Shown here: positions 5,806 through 7,918 of the stretch, piece after piece
Numbering within the stretch: position 1 is the stretch's first letter
Layout: each line of letters starts with the position of its first letter
From: JAVVTQ01 sp036653595
Lineage (GTDB): Bacteria; Bacillota; Clostridia; Oscillospirales; Ruminococcaceae
Assembly (NCBI GenBank): GCA_036653595.1
Contig: JAVVTQ010000054.1
Span: forward strand, 1 to 7,918
Length of the DNA stretch: 7,918 bases
Direction of reading: 5' to 3'
Notes under the pieces: model-generated
Told to the model about the DNA's origin: nothing
Database searches by the model: none
Seen by the model: only the letters and a program-made list of their open reading frames with translations
Made by a program: the position numbers and the translations under genes

Positions 5806-6935
5806 CAGAATACGAGCTTTCCGCCGATTACGCAGTGCTTGACCATGAGCGTTTCCGCGTCGAAGAGGGTAAAGTCCGCGCGTTTTTTCGGGGTGATGCT
5901 GCCGATGAGGTCCGACATGCCGATAGCTCTTGCCGGGTTTGCCGTGGCAGCCTTCAAGCCGCTGATAAGGGGAATTCCAAAGAGCTTAACAGCGCGGCGG
6001 AAGCACTCTGTGAGAGGCGTGGCGCTGCCGGCAATTGTGCCGCTTTCAAGAGTGGCCTTTCCGTTGAGAACTGTGACGGTCTGTCCGCCCAGAGAATATA
6101 CGCCGTTCGACATTCCGCAAGCCATCATCGAGTCACTTATGAGGCATATTCTGTCATCGCCAAACAGCTTGAATGCTGCGCGTATCGCAGACGGATGAAT
6201 GTGAATGCCATCGCAGATAAGCTCTGCCTGATTTGCAAAATCACAAGCAGCGCCGATAACTCCGGGATCGCGGTGATTGAGAGGGGGCATTGCGTTGAAG
6301 AGATGGGTGACGTGTGACGCGCCGGACTCAAAGGCTTTTTTTGCTGTATCGTAGTCCGCGTTTGTGTGTGCCAGACTGACGACGGAAACCTTGCTCGCTT
6401 TTTCCACAAGATCCATGCCGCCCTCAAGCTCAGGTGCAATATCTGTCAGCTTTATTCTTTTGCCACAGGCATTGAAAAGCTTCATGAAATATTCGAAATC
6501 GGGCTTTACAAGATATTTGGCCTGCATTGCGCCTTTTTTCTCTTCAGACGCAAACGGTCCCTCAAGGTTGATTCCGCGCATGACAGCACTGCCGAGACGC
6601 GGGTGATCCATCAATTCGCCGGCACAGCCCATCATGTCGACCAGCTTGTCCTTGTCATATGCCATCGTTGTGCCCAAATAGCTCGTCACGCCGGTTGAGC
6701 TCAGATACTTTGCAATATTCTCGTTTGCGGCCGTTGTGCCGTCGCAGAAATCAGTTCCGTACGCTCCGTGAATGTGGATGTCCACAAATCCCGGCGAAAC
6801 AATACATCCGGTGGCGTCCAAAACCTCGCCGTCACCCGCAGCGCCCGAGTCGGTTATAGTGTCGCCATCACAGTACACATCTCTGTTTTGAAGTTCGAAA
6901 TCATCGCAAAAAACAAGTCCCTTAGTAATTTTCAT
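5805..6935 (-). CDS. nagA: N-acetylglucosamine-6-phosphate deacetylase
   Basis: The enzyme hydrolyses GlcNAc-6-phosphate to glucosamine-6-phosphate and acetate in the cytoplasm, feeding amino-sugar and cell-wall salvage into glycolysis or peptidoglycan precursor synthesis. The 376 residues match the usual NagA length. Visible signatures are PGFVDIHIHGAYG with H54 and H56, GINLEGPF with the metal-binding E125, the EKKGAM segment at 132-137, LAHTNADYD with H190, THLFNAMPPLNHR with H211, DGIHIHP with H245 in the substrate site, and ISDSM with the catalytic D268. The C-terminus carries the beta-sandwich end typical of amidohydrolases (SITPKKRADFTLFD). Retention of the HxH pair resembles Bacillus-type NagA rather than the E. 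coli form. GGGAGG lies eight bases before the ATG at 6935. No nagB, nagE or GntR-type regulator is next to it here; a HAD phosphatase is divergent from it. Confidence 0.96.
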   Translation of the reverse strand: MKITKGLVFCDDFELQNRDVYCDGDTITDSGAAGDGEVLDATGCIVSPGFVDIHIHGAYGTDFCDGTTAANENIAKYLSSTGVTSYLGTTMAYDKDKLVDMMGCAGELMDHPRLGSAVMRGINLEGPFASEEKKGAMQAKYLVKPDFEYFMKLFNACGKRIKLTDIAPELEGGMDLVEKASKVSVVSLAHTNADYDTAKKAFESGASHVTHLFNAMPPLNHRDPGVIGAACDFANQAELICDGIHIHPSAIRAAFKLFGDDRICLISDSMMACGMSNGVYSLGGQTVTVLNGKATLESGTIAGSATPLTECFRRAVKLFGIPLISGLKAATANPARAIGMSDLIGSITPKKRADFTLFDAETLMVKHCVIGGKLVF

Positions 6936-6970
6936 ATCTATACCTCCCTAGAATTTTGAAACCTAACTGT

Positions 6971-6999
6971 ATATTACCACTTTGCGCCAAAATCTGCAA
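6971..6999 (-). promoter_or_regulatory. Candidate nagA promoter
   Basis: On the minus strand TTGCAG (6999-6994), a 17-base spacer and TAATAT (6976-6971) form a weak sigma-A-like promoter in the only space available (88 bases) between nagA and the divergent HAD gene. The -35 matches three of six and the -10 four of six, so activation by a regulator would be plausible. Confidence 0.35.
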
Positions 7000-7001
7000 A
7001 G
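6980..7001. repeat. Inverted repeat (possible operator) between nagA and the HAD gene
   Basis: CTTTGC (6980-6985) and GCAAAG (6996-7001) are inverted copies 10 bases apart. The right arm overlaps the candidate nagA -35 and the whole element lies close upstream of the plus-strand HAD gene. A shared operator is possible; a catabolite-repression (cre) or NagR-type site was not recognised. Confidence 0.35.
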
Positions 7002-7023
7002 CCAAAATAAAGGAGAGAAAAAA

Positions 7024-7806
7024 ATGATCAAGGCTGTCTTCCTGGACGTGGACAACACGCTGACGAGCCCCATCACGAGAGAAATTCCGCAAAGCGCGCG
7101 CGAGGCCGTCAGACTGGCACGAAAAAACGGCGTGTATGTCTTTGTCTCCACCGGGCGCCACACCCGAATCAAGGAAGAGGGCCGGATAATCTCCGACTTG
7201 GAGCTTGACGGCTATGTATCGCTCAACGGACAAATATGCTATATGAGCGACGGAACGGTTTTTTATAAACAGCCCCTCGACGAAGACGATGTCGCCGCCA
7301 CAATCAAGCTGTCCGACGAGCTCAACTTCGCTTGCAGTGTATCGGAATTTGACAGCATATACATGAACAGGGAGAACGACATTGTCAGACAGTTCCACAG
7401 CATGATAAAAATACCGCTGCTTGAGCTGCGCGAAGTCAAAGACTTGCGCGGACACGAGGTTTTTTCCCTCGCACCGTATATCGACCTCGAGCAGGAAAAA
7501 GTTCTTTTGAGCCTGCTTCGAAAAAGCACCATTGTGAGATACAACCCCATCACGGGCGATGTGATTCCCGCAAATGGCGGAAAGCACGTCGGTATAGAAA
7601 AAACGCTGAAATATTTGGGACTTGAGCGCGAGCAGGCAATGGCGGTCGGGGACGGCGGCAACGATATCTCTATGATACGCTATGCTGGAGTAGGAGTTGC
7701 GATGGGTGGAAGCGCGGACGAGGTGATGGCTGCTGCAGACTATATTGCGCCCGGTCCCGATGAGGATGGCATTTACCGCACATTCAAAGCATTTAATGTT
7801 ATATAA
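7024..7806 (+). CDS. Cof-type HAD-superfamily sugar-phosphatase-like hydrolase
   Basis: A 260-residue cytoplasmic phosphatase of the Cof/YidA-like branch (HAD subclass IIB), which acts on sugar phosphates, flavin mononucleotide or similar small phosphate esters. Motif I is FLDVDNTLTS (nucleophile D8, D10; the common G after the second Asp is N here). Motif II is FVSTGRH at 40-46. A C2-type cap occupies about 80-180. The conserved lysine is in NGGKHVGIEK (K187), and motif IV is VGDGGNDISM (D210, D214). AAAGGAG lies eight bases before the ATG at 7024; an upstream in-frame ATG at 6982 overlaps the regulatory region and has no ribosome site. The gene is divergent from nagA, which hints at a link to amino-sugar phosphates but does not prove one. 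Its last codons are repeated 120 bases downstream. Confidence 0.88.
   Translation: MIKAVFLDVDNTLTSPITREIPQSAREAVRLARKNGVYVFVSTGRHTRIKEEGRIISDLELDGYVSLNGQICYMSDGTVFYKQPLDEDDVAATIKLSDELNFACSVSEFDSIYMNRENDIVRQFHSMIKIPLLELREVKDLRGHEVFSLAPYIDLEQEKVLLSLLRKSTIVRYNPITGDVIPANGGKHVGIEKTLKYLGLEREQAMAVGDGGNDISMIRYAGVGVAMGGSADEVMAAADYIAPGPDEDGIYRTFKAFNVI
7751..7798. repeat. Direct repeat copy 1 (3' end of the HAD gene)
   Basis: This 48-base segment inside the HAD gene encodes its C-terminal DEDGIYRTFKAFN. It matches 7871-7918 at 45 of 48 positions (differences at 7753, 7756 and 7793), with 36 identical bases in a row from 7757. Confidence 0.9.
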
Positions 7807-7870
7807 AAGTAGAAGAACCGAATTTGGCAGCGGTTCGGGGCGCGGAGGTCGGAAACACTGCGCGACGCGA

Positions 7871-7918
7871 CCTGTTCCGATGAGGATGGCATTTACCGCA
7901 CATTCAAAGCATCTAATG
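7871..7918 (+). repeat. Direct repeat copy 2, reaching the right edge of the window
   Basis: This second copy lies exactly 120 bases after the first and so keeps the same reading phase, reading DEDGIYRTFKASN. It is not preceded by the rest of the HAD gene; the 64 bases between the HAD stop and the copy are unrelated, with TAG in frame at 7810. It is either a broken duplicate of the gene end, the tail of a second related gene, or an assembly artefact at a contig end. Confidence 0.85.

Noticed and set aside
7815..7836. Hairpin GAACCG/CGGTTC as terminator of the Cof-type HAD gene
   Set aside because: Only six base pairs with a ten-base loop, and followed by a G-rich stretch rather than a U-tract.

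Overview
The window looks like ordinary chromosomal DNA from a Gram-positive, Firmicutes/Clostridia-like bacterium, possibly an uncultured gut or anaerobic lineage. This is inferred from strong AGGAGG-type ribosome binding sites, near-consensus sigma-A promoters, the metG-tatD gene order known from Bacillus and Clostridia, and a HAAS/DUF1700 plus DUF4097 gene pair, which is typical of Firmicutes. Base composition looks close to balanced. No rRNA, tRNA, CRISPR array, transposase or phage gene was seen.

Layout. Positions 1-2509 (minus strand) hold metG (methionyl-tRNA synthetase) followed by a translationally coupled tatD-family metal-dependent hydrolase that runs off the left edge. The metG leader (about 2510-2700) contains inverted repeats that can pair in two mutually exclusive ways. 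Divergent from metG, on the plus strand, is a phosphoglycolate-phosphatase-like HAD hydrolase (2786-3442). It ends at a strong bidirectional hairpin terminator (3504-3541). Converging on that terminator from the right is a minus-strand two-gene unit: a HAAS/DUF1700 multi-span membrane protein (4540-5253, TTG start) and a DUF4097 membrane-anchored beta-repeat protein (3674-4543). A textbook promoter (TTGACA-17-TATAAT) drives this unit. Next comes a stretch of about 420 bases without a convincing gene but with hairpins, one of which looks like the nagA terminator. nagA (N-acetylglucosamine-6-phosphate deacetylase, 5805-6935, minus) follows. Divergent from it is a Cof-type HAD phosphatase (7024-7806, plus). 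Beyond that gene, its last 48 bases are repeated almost perfectly at exactly 120 bases spacing, at the right edge of the window.

The genes serve translation (metG), metabolite repair or general phosphatase roles (two HADs), a probable envelope-associated HAAS/DUF4097 module, and amino-sugar salvage (nagA). They do not form a single pathway. I see no clear undescribed multi-gene system. The items most worth a second look are the alternative structures in the metG leader, the terminal 48-base duplication, the HAAS/DUF4097 pair without an adjacent PadR regulator, and the shared regulatory regions between the divergent gene pairs.
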